NCBI RefSeq assembly: GCF_019457535.1
Contig: NZ_CP080417.1
Location: 3,906,001 to 3,970,000, forward strand
DNA length: 64,000 bases
From: Shewanella halotolerans
GTDB lineage: Bacteria > Pseudomonadota > Gammaproteobacteria > Enterobacterales > Shewanellaceae
Direction: 5' to 3'
Below are positions 9,454 to 18,951 of this stretch, piece by piece (positions within the stretch are counted from its first letter, which is position 1; each line of letters opens with the position of its first letter). Below the pieces are notes generated by a model that saw only the letters and a list, made by a program, of their open reading frames with translations, was not told the DNA's origin and searched no databases. A program made the translations under genes and the position numbers.

Positions 9454-10077
9454 TCAGGCGTCTGCAGACTTGATCAGCGTGATGTCATGTACCAGTTCGG
9501 CCAGGGAGTCGCAGGCCATCTTCTCCATCACCCTGGCGCGGTGGATCTCCACCGTGCGCTGACTCAGTTCCAGCTCGATGGCGATCAGCTTGTTGGATTT
9601 CCCCATGACGATATTGTCGAGGATCTCCCGCTCACGTCCGGTGAGGGTAGCCAGGCGTTCTTTTATCTGACTTAGCTGCTGATGCACCAGACGCAGCTGC
9701 GCCTCCTGCTCCAGCGCCAGATTGATGCGATCCAACAGCTCCTGATCGCGAAACGGCTTAGGGATGAAGTCGAAGGCCCCCTGACGCATCGCCTTGACCG
9801 CCATAGGCACGTCGCCGTGACCACTGATGAAGATGATAGGTAGTGCGACCTGTCGCTCATTTAACTTCTGCTGTAGCTCCATGCCGCTCATCTTGGGCAT
9901 GCGCACGTCCAGCACCAGACAGCCGCTCATCTGCGGCGAATAGTCGTCGAGAAACTCCTGCGCCGAGCAGTATAGCTTGCAGGGCAGGCCCACTGACTCC
10001 ATCAGGAAGGCCATCGCCTCACGGATCGCCTCGTCGTTATCGACAATATATACGGTTTGCTCTATTTGTTGCGCCAT
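9454..10077 (-). CDS. FixJ/NarL-type response regulator without adjacent kinase
   Basis: A 207-residue two-domain regulator. The receiver domain (about 8-122) has Asp57 as phospho-acceptor in VLDVRMP, Ser85 in ISGHGDV and Lys107 in PKPF, the FixJ-like signature. A LuxR-type helix-turn-helix follows (about 143-200: LTGREREIL, SNKLIAIELELSQRTVEIHRA). The family binds DNA after phosphorylation by a sensor kinase. No kinase is adjacent: the upstream gene is a divergent TonB receptor, and the only kinase in the window is 11 kb away. TtrR of the tetrathionate system is also FixJ-like and a ttr operon lies 3.6 kb away, but that link is only suggestive. The gene starts 135 nt from palindrome P3, which is oriented toward the TonB receptor. 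Confidence 0.9.
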   Translation of the reverse strand: MAQQIEQTVYIVDNDEAIREAMAFLMESVGLPCKLYCSAQEFLDDYSPQMSGCLVLDVRMPKMSGMELQQKLNERQVALPIIFISGHGDVPMAVKAMRQGAFDFIPKPFRDQELLDRINLALEQEAQLRLVHQQLSQIKERLATLTGREREILDNIVMGKSNKLIAIELELSQRTVEIHRARVMEKMACDSLAELVHDITLIKSADA

Positions 10078-10211
10078 CAGCTCATAGGGTCTCGTTTTGT
10101 TATCTATCTAGGGTATTGCATCGAACTAGGTGAATTCAATCTAATTTTCCCACTCATCCGCCGCCCCGCCCCTAAGGCCCATTTAACCGGCCAGGAAAAA
10201 TAGTTTTGGCC

Positions 10212-10254
10212 AACTGATCTTTGTCAGTTTGCCGGGCCTGCGCCTTGCTAAGGT
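10212..10254 (+). promoter_or_regulatory. Palindrome P3 plus -10 candidate for the TonB receptor
   Basis: AACTGATCTTTGTCAGTT at 10212-10229 is the exact reverse complement of P1 and P2, so relative to its gene it has the same orientation as they do. The inner 14-bp box ends 21 nt before TAAGGT (10249-10254). The receptor ATG follows 30 nt later. Confidence 0.6.
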
Positions 10255-10283
10255 ATGTCCCTAAGCACACTGGAGTACGCCTT

Positions 10284-12176
10284 ATGTCTTTATCTTTGAA
10301 CAGAATCACTTCATCGATACTCACATCGCTCCTCGTGTTGACCTCTTCATCGGGGTTGGCCGCGCAGTCGATTGAACGTATCACCATCAATGGCAACAGG
10401 AATGCTACTCAGAGTCCTGTGGTCACGACGGCGAACGTCAATACCCTTAACCCGGACGACAGCGATTCGACCCCGACTAACCTAGCACGTTTGTTGCATT
10501 CCGTTCCCGGAATTAGTTTTGTCGGCCAGGGAGGGCTTTTTCAAACCGTCGGACTCAGGGGGATGTCCCGTTGGCGAGTGCCAACCTTTATCGGTGACAT
10601 TCCGCTCTACACAGAACGCCGGGCCGGAACGACAGCTTCATTTATACCGCCGCAATTTCTCGAATCGGTCAATGTGATCAAGGGGCCCTCCTCCACCTAC
10701 TATGGCTCTGGCGCCCTGGGTGGTCTGGTGCAGCTCAACCCCAAGCACGCCCACAATGTGGCGGCCAGCCTGACCCTGACCGATGCCAAGTATGATCAGC
10801 AGACCCTGGAAGCCGGTAACGAGCAGTGGTCGGTGGCGCTATCGAGACAACACGCAGGCAACAGCGAAGATGTGCAAGGCAACACCCTTTATGATCATTT
10901 CGACCAGCAATCTGCGCTGATCGCTCACCACTGGGCATTCGACAATGGCCTGGAGAGCGACACCTTCTACCTCTACAGCAATGGCGACGACATAGGTAAG
11001 TCCAGCAAGGACTATCCCAACAAGAAGATCGTCTCCTACCCGGATGAGCAGCACCACCTGCTGCAATGGCGCCTGACACGCCCCCACGACTGGAGCCTGA
11101 GCCTGTTCGCCCACGATCAAAGCCTGGAGACTGAGACCATACGCCCGGCAAAGCGGGTCAACACCGTCAGCAACGAGTCGCTGGATCTTGGTGGTCACTG
11201 GGTCAAGGAGTGGCAAGTCAGCGACTTTAATGGCCGCTGGGGCGCCGACTATATCGCCCGTCGCGGCGTTAAGGCCAATGAATTCCAGCACTCGCTGAAA
11301 AACGACAGCACCAGTCTGCAGCAGAATATCGATGCCAGCCAGGATGAATACGCCCTGTTTGCCGACGCCAGCACTCAGCTGGATAACTGGCAACTGGTGG
11401 CGGGCATGCGCGCCGCGCGTTATCAACAGTCTGGCGAGGGGGCTGAGGATCATTCAGATACCGCCGTCACCGGATTTATCGGCGCCGTCTATACCCGCGG
11501 CGAGCAGCAGGAGTGGAAACTCAATCTGGGCAACGCCTATCGCTTCCCTTCGCTGACCGAACACTACTACAGCGGCAGCACGGGGCGCGGCACCATAGTG
11601 GCCAACAGCGATCTGGTGCCTGAGACGTCCACCACCGCCGAGCTGACCCTGACCGATGTCTATGGCGACTTCGCCTGGCAGCTGGCGGCCTACTACTCAC
11701 GCGTCAGCGACTATATCGAGCGCGTCAGCATCGCCGAGGAGACGCTGAGCTATCGCAACGTCGACAGCGGCAGCATCAAGGGACTGGAATATCGCATCGA
11801 CTGGCGCCCTAGCGAGCAGTTTACCCTGGGCAGTACGGGCCAGTGGATAGACGCCGTCAGCGACGAGGGCGATCGCCTGGCCGATGCCGGTCGCAACGAG
11901 CTTGGCGTCAACATGGAATACAGATGGTCTGACTTTAGCTTCAGCACAGGCTATCGCTACCTGGCACCGGTGAAGGAGCCCGCCTCGGGCGAGCTGACCC
12001 GCGAGGCCGCCAACCTGGTCGAAGCCTCCATGCGCTATCAGATCACTCCGAACCTGTCGGCCAAGGTGTGGAGCGAAAACCTCACCAATGAGAGCTACTT
12101 CTATAGCAGCGACGAGTTGGCCACCCTGGCTCGGGGCAGGCAGTTTGGCATCACCCTGAGCTATCAATTTCAGTAA
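10284..12176 (+). CDS. TonB-dependent outer-membrane receptor
   Basis: A 630-residue protein from the ATG at 10284, with GGAG 8 nt upstream and a signal peptide (MSLSLNRI, hydrophobic core, GLAAQS). The plug domain (about 25-150) shows RLLHSVPGISF, GLRGMSRWR and VIKGPSSTYYGSGALGGLVQ; a long beta-barrel rich in aromatic, alternating strands follows and ends in ITLSYQFQ with a terminal aromatic-X pattern. The family imports siderophores, haem, vitamin B12 or other ligands using TonB energy; the ligand cannot be told here and no Fur-box-like sequence was noticed upstream. Instead palindrome P3 lies in the promoter, which links it to the giant secreted proteins. Confidence 0.93.
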   Translation: MSLSLNRITSSILTSLLVLTSSSGLAAQSIERITINGNRNATQSPVVTTANVNTLNPDDSDSTPTNLARLLHSVPGISFVGQGGLFQTVGLRGMSRWRVPTFIGDIPLYTERRAGTTASFIPPQFLESVNVIKGPSSTYYGSGALGGLVQLNPKHAHNVAASLTLTDAKYDQQTLEAGNEQWSVALSRQHAGNSEDVQGNTLYDHFDQQSALIAHHWAFDNGLESDTFYLYSNGDDIGKSSKDYPNKKIVSYPDEQHHLLQWRLTRPHDWSLSLFAHDQSLETETIRPAKRVNTVSNESLDLGGHWVKEWQVSDFNGRWGADYIARRGVKANEFQHSLKNDSTSLQQNIDASQDEYALFADASTQLDNWQLVAGMRAARYQQSGEGAEDHSDTAVTGFIGAVYTRGEQQEWKLNLGNAYRFPSLTEHYYSGSTGRGTIVANSDLVPETSTTAELTLTDVYGDFAWQLAAYYSRVSDYIERVSIAEETLSYRNVDSGSIKGLEYRIDWRPSEQFTLGSTGQWIDAVSDEGDRLADAGRNELGVNMEYRWSDFSFSTGYRYLAPVKEPASGELTREAANLVEASMRYQITPNLSAKVWSENLTNESYFYSSDELATLARGRQFGITLSYQFQ

Positions 12177-12554
12177 GCAGAGTTAACCCCTGAGGTCGGC
12201 GTCAAGAGACGGGCACCCACCTCTTTTAACCTTAGCTATACTCCCAAAGCATGGATGCTTCTTTTTTTAGTTCTTGCTAGTCAAGTCCATTAGCTCGCCC
12301 TTATCTCCGGCGTTTCCACCGGCTATTTTGAAGACCTTTTTAATTAAGTACTCACCTATTAAATATTCAGCTATTACAAATGTTTATGATTTAAGTTTGA
12401 GCGCCATTATCGCCTTTGAGAAATAAGCTTGTCCGGGCCATTAGGCTTTAGTCGATAAAAGCCAACCTGACACACAGAATTGCCAGGCAAATTTGTTTGA
12501 TGCCTAGGTAAAATGGTAAAAATTAACCAATAAAAACCGTGAATTGCTCTCCTC
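12177..12554 (+). other. Intergenic region before the LysR gene
   Basis: AT-rich spacer without a convincing ORF or terminator. The only structure noticed is an inverted repeat TTGCC-A-GGCAA at 12480-12490, 65 nt before the LysR start, a possible autoregulatory site of low certainty. Confidence 0.3.
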
Positions 12555-13517
12555 ATGAATATTGATAAACTCGATTATCATTCGCTGATCATTTTCGAAT
12601 CCATCAGTCGTCACTTGAATGCAGGCCTGGTCGCCAATGAGCTGGGGATGAGCATCTCTTCAGTCAGCCGTCACCTTGGCATACTGCGCGATATCTTTAA
12701 GGACGTACTCTTCATCCGTCGGGCACAAGGTTTTGTCTTATCAGACAAAGCCATACAGCTACTGCCTTACATCAAACAGTTGCTCCATGACTATCAGGTG
12801 ATCAAACACAACCATATTCATTTCAATCCGCTCACCGCCCGGGGCCACTTTAAGATCTATGCCTACAACGAGTTCACCTATGTGATCAACAAGGTGATTC
12901 ATCAATATATATTGCCTCAGGCACCTAATTTAACCTTCGAGGTGCGCACCCTCTCCAACGACTGCAGCCGCGCCATAGAACATGGCGAGATTGACTTTGC
13001 CGTCGTCTACGAAAGATTTAAAGATCACAAGATCATCTGTGAGATGTTTTCCCCCACCGAGGAGCTGTTTTTAATCGCCAAGGAGGGACATGCGGTATTT
13101 GAGGACGAATTTACCTTGGCCAACTTATGCCAATATGATTATTTCGCCCTGGATAATTATAACGATCTGCCCATGCCGCTACTGGAACAACTGGGTAAGA
13201 CGGAAGGCAAGGCGGTTAACGTGCTCGGTGCCACAGACAATATCGCCGCCCTGAGCCGTCATATTCTCGATGGACGCGCCATCTCCATGAGCTGTAACGT
13301 CTTCACCCGCGAGTTTTATTCGCTGATCAAAGGAATACGAACCGCCACACTACCGAGCGAGCTCACCGAACGCCTACTCAAGCAGATCACAGTCGGTCGG
13401 ACGGTCGGCAATTACCTCATCTACTCGGAGATCAACCAGTCACCCACCCACCACTGGCTCAAGCAGCAGCTATTCAACGGCATACGTGATGAGTGGTATC
13501 TGGCCATGGGCCGCTAA
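12555..13517 (+). CDS. LysR-family transcriptional regulator
   Basis: A 320-residue protein. The N-terminal winged helix-turn-helix (about 5-65) reads LIIFESISRHLNAGLVANEL and SISSVSRHLGILRDIFKDVLFIRR, the typical LysR layout. The effector-binding region (about 95-300) has the two-lobed periplasmic-binding fold pattern with IEHGEIDFAVVYE. The family usually regulates a neighbouring or divergent operon in response to a small ligand. Its closest neighbour is the convergent ttrCBA-type operon, so it is a candidate regulator of that operon in place of the usual ttrRS pair; this is inference. The ribosome binding site is weak (CTCCTC just before the ATG). Confidence 0.9.
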   Translation: MNIDKLDYHSLIIFESISRHLNAGLVANELGMSISSVSRHLGILRDIFKDVLFIRRAQGFVLSDKAIQLLPYIKQLLHDYQVIKHNHIHFNPLTARGHFKIYAYNEFTYVINKVIHQYILPQAPNLTFEVRTLSNDCSRAIEHGEIDFAVVYERFKDHKIICEMFSPTEELFLIAKEGHAVFEDEFTLANLCQYDYFALDNYNDLPMPLLEQLGKTEGKAVNVLGATDNIAALSRHILDGRAISMSCNVFTREFYSLIKGIRTATLPSELTERLLKQITVGRTVGNYLIYSEINQSPTHHWLKQQLFNGIRDEWYLAMGR

Positions 13518-13659
13518 AAAGAAAAAACTCTATCTATCAAAGCTAAGGATAAATAGAGTATCTAGGTAAAACCTCGGTCGCTAAGACAGGAGATGGGGGC
13601 AAGAGTGTCCTATCCGAATGATTGACGACAAAGGCGGCCTAACAACAGCGTAATAAGAT

Positions 13660-13691
13660 GCGCCGCGTCGAAATGACGCGGCGCTTTCTTT
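13660..13691 (+). terminator. Terminator between lysR and ttrA
   Basis: GCGCCGCGTC and GACGCGGCGC form a perfect 10-bp GC-rich stem with a GAAAT loop, followed by TTTCTTT. It lies between convergent genes and may act for both. Confidence 0.8.
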
Positions 13692-13694
13692 GGG

Positions 13695-16600
13695 TCACAC
13701 CTTACGGATCGCCACAGGCACACCATGTCTGGCGGTCGAACCAAAGGTACGGTCACGGTAGAGGCTGGCACCCTTACGGCTAGGATCCACTATGTTGAAG
13801 GGGTTAGGACAGACCCCCGTTCCTCTCGATGGAATGCCAGGGATCACCTGACCATCGACCTCCAGATCGCTGGCGCCGAAACACCAGTGGCCGTAGCCCA
13901 TACCCACCACTATGGTGTTGCGGGCCACCGTCTTATCGGCCTGCACTATCCCCTCGATATGTTTCCCCTTAGGAGACAACACCTGCGCCCTATCGCCATC
14001 CTTGATGTCAAACTTGGCGGCATCATCCTCATGCAGATGGATATAGTTGGTCTCACCTAGGGCAGTGATGCGCGGCAGCGCCACAGAATAAGGGCTACGA
14101 AGATGCAACTTGAAGGTCGACAGGTTGAAGGGATACTCATTCACCTTCCACAGCGCACGCACCGCCGAGCCGTCCCAGAAGCGGTCCACATCATAGACGG
14201 GTTGGCCGTCGTTATACTCGCCACTGTAGGAGTCTTTCACCCGGGCCAGGGACTCGTTGTACACCTGGAATTGAGTGTCCATACGCATCATGGGGTTGAA
14301 AAACTCCCCTTCGTAACGCTCATCCACCCGCTCGTAACGCCCCCCACGGGTCAGCATATAGGCGGTCGGCCCCACCTCCTCGGGCTTGAGTCTGGCCTTG
14401 AACAGCGGCAGCACGCGATCCACGCTGGTAAAGGCGATATCTTCCTCCGTAGGCGATGGCAGCACAGATCCTGTATGGGCGATATTGGCAAACAGCGGCA
14501 CATAGAAGTCGGCCGGCTCATGAATCGGCAAGTCGCGTCCCTCGACGTCCTTAAGCGCCTTCTCACCAAAGCCTGGCAAGCCTATCGCCTTGCTAATATC
14601 GATCAGGAACTGCTCCATGTTGACCTCTTGGCCCAGGGCTGTCTTGACGTTACGTGAAGCCACCACGGGCACACAGGCCACATCGCCGACAAACTCGCTG
14701 CCCCACATGCGTGAGTTGGCCCACTGCTCATACTGCAGTGAGTCCGGCACAATGTAATCGGCGAACACATTGGTCTCGTTGATGTAGGGATCCAGGGCGA
14801 TGATCAGCCCCAGCTGCTTAGGATCTCTGATGGAGTCCTCCACCTGATCCTGCAAGCCTGAGCAGCCATAGATAGGGTTGGTCGCCCAGGTAATCCAGGC
14901 CTTGAACTGGAACGGATTCTTGTTGGCATGGGCCACCAGCAGCTCGCCGCTGTTGTCCTGCACGAAGGTATTGTTCCAGGGCTGCTCCGCCGGGTAAGGG
15001 TTTATCCCCTTGGCCAGCTTCTGTTGATACTCATGGCTCAGCTCATAATCGCCGGAGCGCTCGGCGTTAAAGCCAGTCAGCGAGGTGTGCTCAAAATCCA
15101 TCAGGTTATAGAGAGGGCCATCGTAGATGTCATACATGGCGGCGTAACCCACGCCCCCCATGTGCATCATGCCGCCCTTAGCGTTATGGGCGCCAACCAG
15201 AGTGCCCAGCATGATCATGGCGAAGGTAAACTGACCGCCGTCTGAGGCATTGCAGCCGGTACAGGTCTCAATAGCCACACTACGCCCATGGGAGGTGAAC
15301 TCCTTGGCGAGTTCCTCTATCTTGACTATCGAGATACCGCAGCGCTCGGAGAGCAGGCGCATCGGATAGCCGTTTACCCTCTGCTTAAGCAGCGAGAAGG
15401 CTGTCTCCACCTGCAGCTCGACGCCATTACCGATCGCCAGCTTACCCTTGTAGAAGAGCTCGGCGGGTTGTTCGCTCTCGCCTGTCACCAGCTGACCCGT
15501 GGCCTTGTCGATCACCATCTTGACCTCGGCCTCGCCCACGCCACAGGCTTCGGCGGTGAGGAACTGGTTATAGAGGGGATGACCAGGCTCTTTCACCACC
15601 AGATAGGTGGCATTGGTGTAGTTGATCTCGCCGATGGCGTCGGCGCAGGCCTGGCTGGGCGCCTCAAGATAAGCGCGGCGATAGCGATCATGATTGATGA
15701 TGTACTGCATCATGGCAAACATCAGCGCGGTATCGCCACCCGAGATAATGGGCAGCCACTCGCCCTGCCCGTTATCCACCTCAGAGGTTAAGGAGCGCAA
15801 GATGGGATCCACCACCACATACTTAAAGTCGGGGCGATCGCTACGGGCCTTGGCCAGACGGCGCGAGCCCACGTTGAGGCCGTTACCACTGAGCCCTGGG
15901 TTGGTGCCGATGAAGATGGCAAACTTGGTCTCTTCATAATCCACCTGGGGCAAGGCCATCTCGTCGACGGCATCAAAACAGCCCAGGGCGCAACCCGCCA
16001 CCTGTTGGTGACCACAGTAGGAGTCTTTATTGCCTATGTTGGGCGTACCCCAGGATTCCTTGACGAAGCGATGTAAAAAATCGGCCCGCGCCCCCTGCTC
16101 AGAAGAGGTAGAGACCAGCAGTTGATTCTTCACCGGACCGAAATCGGGATAAAGCGGATTGGCCAGCGCAGGGTTGTCGTGAATCGTCCTCAGCCCCTCG
16201 ACCTTGCCCTCGCCGAACAGATCACCGCCCTCAATCACCTCCTTGAGCAGCTGCTCATAGGAGATGCTCTGCCAGCGATTCTCACCTCGCTTGCCCACTC
16301 GCTTGAGGCACTGGGTGATACGGTGCTTATCCTCGAACGCATCGGGCACGGCATTGCCGCGGCCACACAGAGTAGCGCGATTGCTCTGACTCAGGCCGCT
16401 GACGGCGGAGAGTTGTAACATCGCTTCCTTAGGTGGCGTCTCCATGGTAAAGGGCTGACCTGCGTTATTGGTCAGGGTATAGGGATTACCCACGGCGCGT
16501 AGCACCTTGTCTGTCTTGTTGTCTATGCTGACCCGAGCGCCGCAGACGTTAAAGCAACCGAAACACTTGGAGAAGGCGAAACGCTGCTCAGGGTTTTCCA

Positions 16601-16769
16601 CCAATTGCTTGTCCTGATCAAAATAGTACTCAGGAGTCAGCGAGGTCGGGGCATAGCGGCTGATCTCGGCGTCGCTCGTGCTCGCCTTTGTTGCGGCCTT
16701 GGCGCCCAGCGCGCCAGTTGTCATCACGGCGGCAACCGAACCCGCCTTTAAAAAATCTCTACGATCCAT
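13695..16769 (-). CDS. ttrA: Tetrathionate-reductase-type molybdopterin subunit A
   Basis: A 1024-residue molybdopterin oxidoreductase. A Tat signal (RRDFLKAG) precedes a 4Fe-4S site with CFGCFNVCG and a later LCGRG. The stretch RVGKRGENRW, EGGDLFGEG and LRTIH matches what I know of Salmonella TtrA closely, and the length (about 1020) fits. Cys252 in DSYCGH is the likely molybdenum ligand. In the family TtrA reduces tetrathionate to thiosulfate in the periplasm, with electrons from TtrC and TtrB. Gene order here is ttrC-ttrB-ttrA on one strand with gaps of 9 and 4 nt, unlike Salmonella ttrBCA, and no ttrRS genes adjoin. A related substrate (another sulfur or selenium oxyanion) cannot be excluded. 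Confidence 0.8.
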   Translation of the reverse strand: MDRRDFLKAGSVAAVMTTGALGAKAATKASTSDAEISRYAPTSLTPEYYFDQDKQLVENPEQRFAFSKCFGCFNVCGARVSIDNKTDKVLRAVGNPYTLTNNAGQPFTMETPPKEAMLQLSAVSGLSQSNRATLCGRGNAVPDAFEDKHRITQCLKRVGKRGENRWQSISYEQLLKEVIEGGDLFGEGKVEGLRTIHDNPALANPLYPDFGPVKNQLLVSTSSEQGARADFLHRFVKESWGTPNIGNKDSYCGHQQVAGCALGCFDAVDEMALPQVDYEETKFAIFIGTNPGLSGNGLNVGSRRLAKARSDRPDFKYVVVDPILRSLTSEVDNGQGEWLPIISGGDTALMFAMMQYIINHDRYRRAYLEAPSQACADAIGEINYTNATYLVVKEPGHPLYNQFLTAEACGVGEAEVKMVIDKATGQLVTGESEQPAELFYKGKLAIGNGVELQVETAFSLLKQRVNGYPMRLLSERCGISIVKIEELAKEFTSHGRSVAIETCTGCNASDGGQFTFAMIMLGTLVGAHNAKGGMMHMGGVGYAAMYDIYDGPLYNLMDFEHTSLTGFNAERSGDYELSHEYQQKLAKGINPYPAEQPWNNTFVQDNSGELLVAHANKNPFQFKAWITWATNPIYGCSGLQDQVEDSIRDPKQLGLIIALDPYINETNVFADYIVPDSLQYEQWANSRMWGSEFVGDVACVPVVASRNVKTALGQEVNMEQFLIDISKAIGLPGFGEKALKDVEGRDLPIHEPADFYVPLFANIAHTGSVLPSPTEEDIAFTSVDRVLPLFKARLKPEEVGPTAYMLTRGGRYERVDERYEGEFFNPMMRMDTQFQVYNESLARVKDSYSGEYNDGQPVYDVDRFWDGSAVRALWKVNEYPFNLSTFKLHLRSPYSVALPRITALGETNYIHLHEDDAAKFDIKDGDRAQVLSPKGKHIEGIVQADKTVARNTIVVGMGYGHWCFGASDLEVDGQVIPGIPSRGTGVCPNPFNIVDPSRKGASLYRDRTFGSTARHGVPVAIRKV

Positions 16770-16773
16770 GCTG

Positions 16774-17490
16774 CTACCTCTGCCAGGTTTGAGGAGAATT
16801 GATACTGTATGCCCTGTTGCTCTCGTCTTGGGTCAAGCCAATATAGAACACATTGGGGGAGGTTTGCTTACCGGCCTGCAACACTAGCGGCCTGTGCTGA
16901 CGTATCAGCCTGGAGAGCTCGCTCTCGGGATCGTTAATGTCACCAAAGACACGGGCGCCACCGGTACAGGTCTCGACACAGGCAGGCAGCAAGCCGCGGC
17001 TGGTTCGCTGAATACAGAAATTACATTTATCCACTGTACCCGTGGCCGAATGGGTGAAACGCACCCCATCGTAGGGGCAGGCCTGTATGCAGTAGTTACA
17101 ACCGATACACAGCTCTGAGTCCACCACCACTATGCCATCCTGCTCGCGCTTGAAGGTGGCGCCCGTCGGACAGACAGACACGCAGGAGGGCTTGTCGCAG
17201 TTGTTGCAGAGGATCGGCATGTTTAACACATACTGCTTACCATTCAGATCCACGCTGTGTTGCGGTACCTGAGTTCTGTGTTCCTCAGGCAGGTTGCCAT
17301 TCTCTATGCCACAGGAGACCACGCAGGCCTTGCAGCCATTGCAACGACCGAGATCGATCACCATGGCCAGACGCTTCTTACCCTGACGACGAATATCGGC
17401 GATCACAGGATCGGCGGGGATAAACATCATGCCTGTGGTTGCGATGGCGCCGCCAGCCAGGAGTTTGAGTGTTCTTCTTCTATCTAACAT
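16774..17490 (-). CDS. ttrB: Tetrathionate-reductase-type iron-sulfur subunit B
   Basis: A 238-residue ferredoxin-like electron-transfer subunit. The N-terminus has a Tat-type motif (DRRRTLKLLAGG). Four cysteine clusters follow: CNGCKACVVSC, CNNCDKPSCVSVCP, CIGCNYCIQACP and CNFCIQR with CVETC, giving up to four 4Fe-4S clusters as in the DMSO-reductase B family. It should pass electrons from the membrane subunit to TtrA. The start has TAGGAG 6 nt upstream. Its 3' end is 4 nt from ttrA and its 5' end 9 nt from ttrC, so the three are translated from one message. Confidence 0.85.
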   Translation of the reverse strand: MLDRRRTLKLLAGGAIATTGMMFIPADPVIADIRRQGKKRLAMVIDLGRCNGCKACVVSCGIENGNLPEEHRTQVPQHSVDLNGKQYVLNMPILCNNCDKPSCVSVCPTGATFKREQDGIVVVDSELCIGCNYCIQACPYDGVRFTHSATGTVDKCNFCIQRTSRGLLPACVETCTGGARVFGDINDPESELSRLIRQHRPLVLQAGKQTSPNVFYIGLTQDESNRAYSINSPQTWQR

Positions 17491-17499
17491 CTTTAGCTC

Positions 17500-18396
17500 C
17501 TAATAAGACTGACCGGCCAACAAGACCGAATAACGTAAACAGAAGGCGCCAACCAAGGTAAGTGCGGCGATGCCGTATTCCTTGGCATGAGACACGCCGA
17601 CTCTGCCGACGATGGAGGTAAGGTTAAGCAGCAGCGGCAGCAGCAAACCTATCAATACAGCGCCAAGCCACCAGATCTTACCGGCCGATGTCGCCATCCC
17701 CAGCAGGTTATCCAAGCCATAGAACTTGCTCACATTGGCGATGGCGTAAACGAAGATACCCAGTACAAACAGCTCGATGAGCATCACCATGGAATCTGCC
17801 TTGGCGAAGTGATGATGTGGGTCGCTCTGCTTTAGCCAGGTCTTGACGATCAGCACCACGGCGGCGCCGGAGGAGATGGCAGACACCAGGAAGATCACTA
17901 CCAAGATGCTGTTAGACCAAACTATGTTGTGCTTGATGTCACCGATCAGCAGCGCAGTATAGGAGGCAACGCAGACCGCGAGGATCAGATTGATCAGCGC
18001 ATAGCCACGGTTGGTAAAGGTCTCCTGATTACGCCGCTTAAAGGAGAAGCAAAACAGCAGCGCGAAGATGATCGCCAGGGTCAGCAGCCAGGTACCTATA
18101 CTCATCATTGAGCTGGGCTCGAAGGTCATAAACAGACGATAGAAGCGCAGCAGCTTACTCATGTCACCATTGAAGATGCCGTACTGGAACGAGGTCAGAT
18201 CGAAGACGATCATCCCTGTGCCCAGCATCAAGAGTAATAGGCCCGCGATGGCGCTAAACTTCGCCGTCGACCAGTGGTGGGCGTGAACCACCTTTTCGGA
18301 CAGAACCAGGGCGCCACTGATAAATAAGGCCCCCGCTCCCGCACCGGCCAAGAACAGATAGGCTGCCACCAACAGCCCCCAATGCACTTCGCTCAT
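17500..18396 (-). CDS. ttrC: NrfD-family membrane subunit of the reductase (TtrC-like)
   Basis: A 298-residue integral membrane protein of the NrfD/PsrC type with about eight to nine hydrophobic segments, starting LLVAAYLFLAGAGAGALFISG. The family oxidises menaquinol and passes electrons to the B subunit. I prefer the second ATG (18396), since AAGGA is 7 nt upstream of it and overlaps the first ATG at 18402. It is the first gene of the operon, with the long AT-rich region 18403-18951 as its promoter region. It is shorter than Salmonella TtrC (about 340). Confidence 0.8.
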   Translation of the reverse strand: MSEVHWGLLVAAYLFLAGAGAGALFISGALVLSEKVVHAHHWSTAKFSAIAGLLLLMLGTGMIVFDLTSFQYGIFNGDMSKLLRFYRLFMTFEPSSMMSIGTWLLTLAIIFALLFCFSFKRRNQETFTNRGYALINLILAVCVASYTALLIGDIKHNIVWSNSILVVIFLVSAISSGAAVVLIVKTWLKQSDPHHHFAKADSMVMLIELFVLGIFVYAIANVSKFYGLDNLLGMATSAGKIWWLGAVLIGLLLPLLLNLTSIVGRVGVSHAKEYGIAALTLVGAFCLRYSVLLAGQSY

Positions 18397-18402
18397 AGAC
18401 AT

Positions 18403-18951
18403 TCCTTATTATTCTATTTAACTCTTTATTCCAGCCAATTAATTGATCGACGTAGACATAAAGAATTTTAAGATGATGTATAACAGACCAAACGGGAGAA
18501 ATAGATTTATTCACCCTTGTTAAAATCATACAAACCAAATCAAAATAAATAAGGAGCAAGATCACACTAACTATTAAGCGTATTCCCTCAATGGTGAGAA
18601 TTTGAAGAAAGTGGTTATTTTCACTTTTCGAGAAATCATTTTGCGACTAACCCACAAAGTACGCAAGCATCACAAATAACACATTAAACTTTTATAATCA
18701 ACAAGATATAAACGCTACCATGAACATTTATTATCCTCGGTATTCTCCTGCAAGATGCAAATTGCATTTTTACCAAAACAGAAAAAAGCCATTCAATCAC
18801 AAATAAACAATATTTTAATAAAGGGTTATTATTTTATTTATATCTATTTATTACAATCTAACCACCACAATAAAAGTGGCAAGTAGTTACATTTAAATAA
18901 ATTTAATATCAAGTTTATTAGAACAGACTAAAAATAGTTTAAGGGTTGATA
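18403..18951. promoter_or_regulatory. Divergent regulatory region between ttrC and the TorF-like gene
   Basis: A 549-bp AT-rich region between divergent starts. It holds a 13-bp palindrome ATGCAAATTGCAT at 18755-18767 and a weak CRP-like pattern AGTGG-N6-TCACT at 18610-18625. No strong ORF is present. The palindrome is a plausible operator for one or both flanking genes; the regulator is not known. Confidence 0.4.

Noticed and set aside
9454..10077. Naming the FixJ-like regulator ttrR
   Set aside because: It is not adjacent to the ttr operon, no ttrS is present, and FixJ-type regulators are common. The name would be over-interpretation.
3740..10229. The palindromes as dispersed REP-type repeats or terminators
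   Set aside because: They lie upstream of starts at fixed distance to a -10 candidate and in the same orientation relative to their genes, and none is followed by a T-tract.
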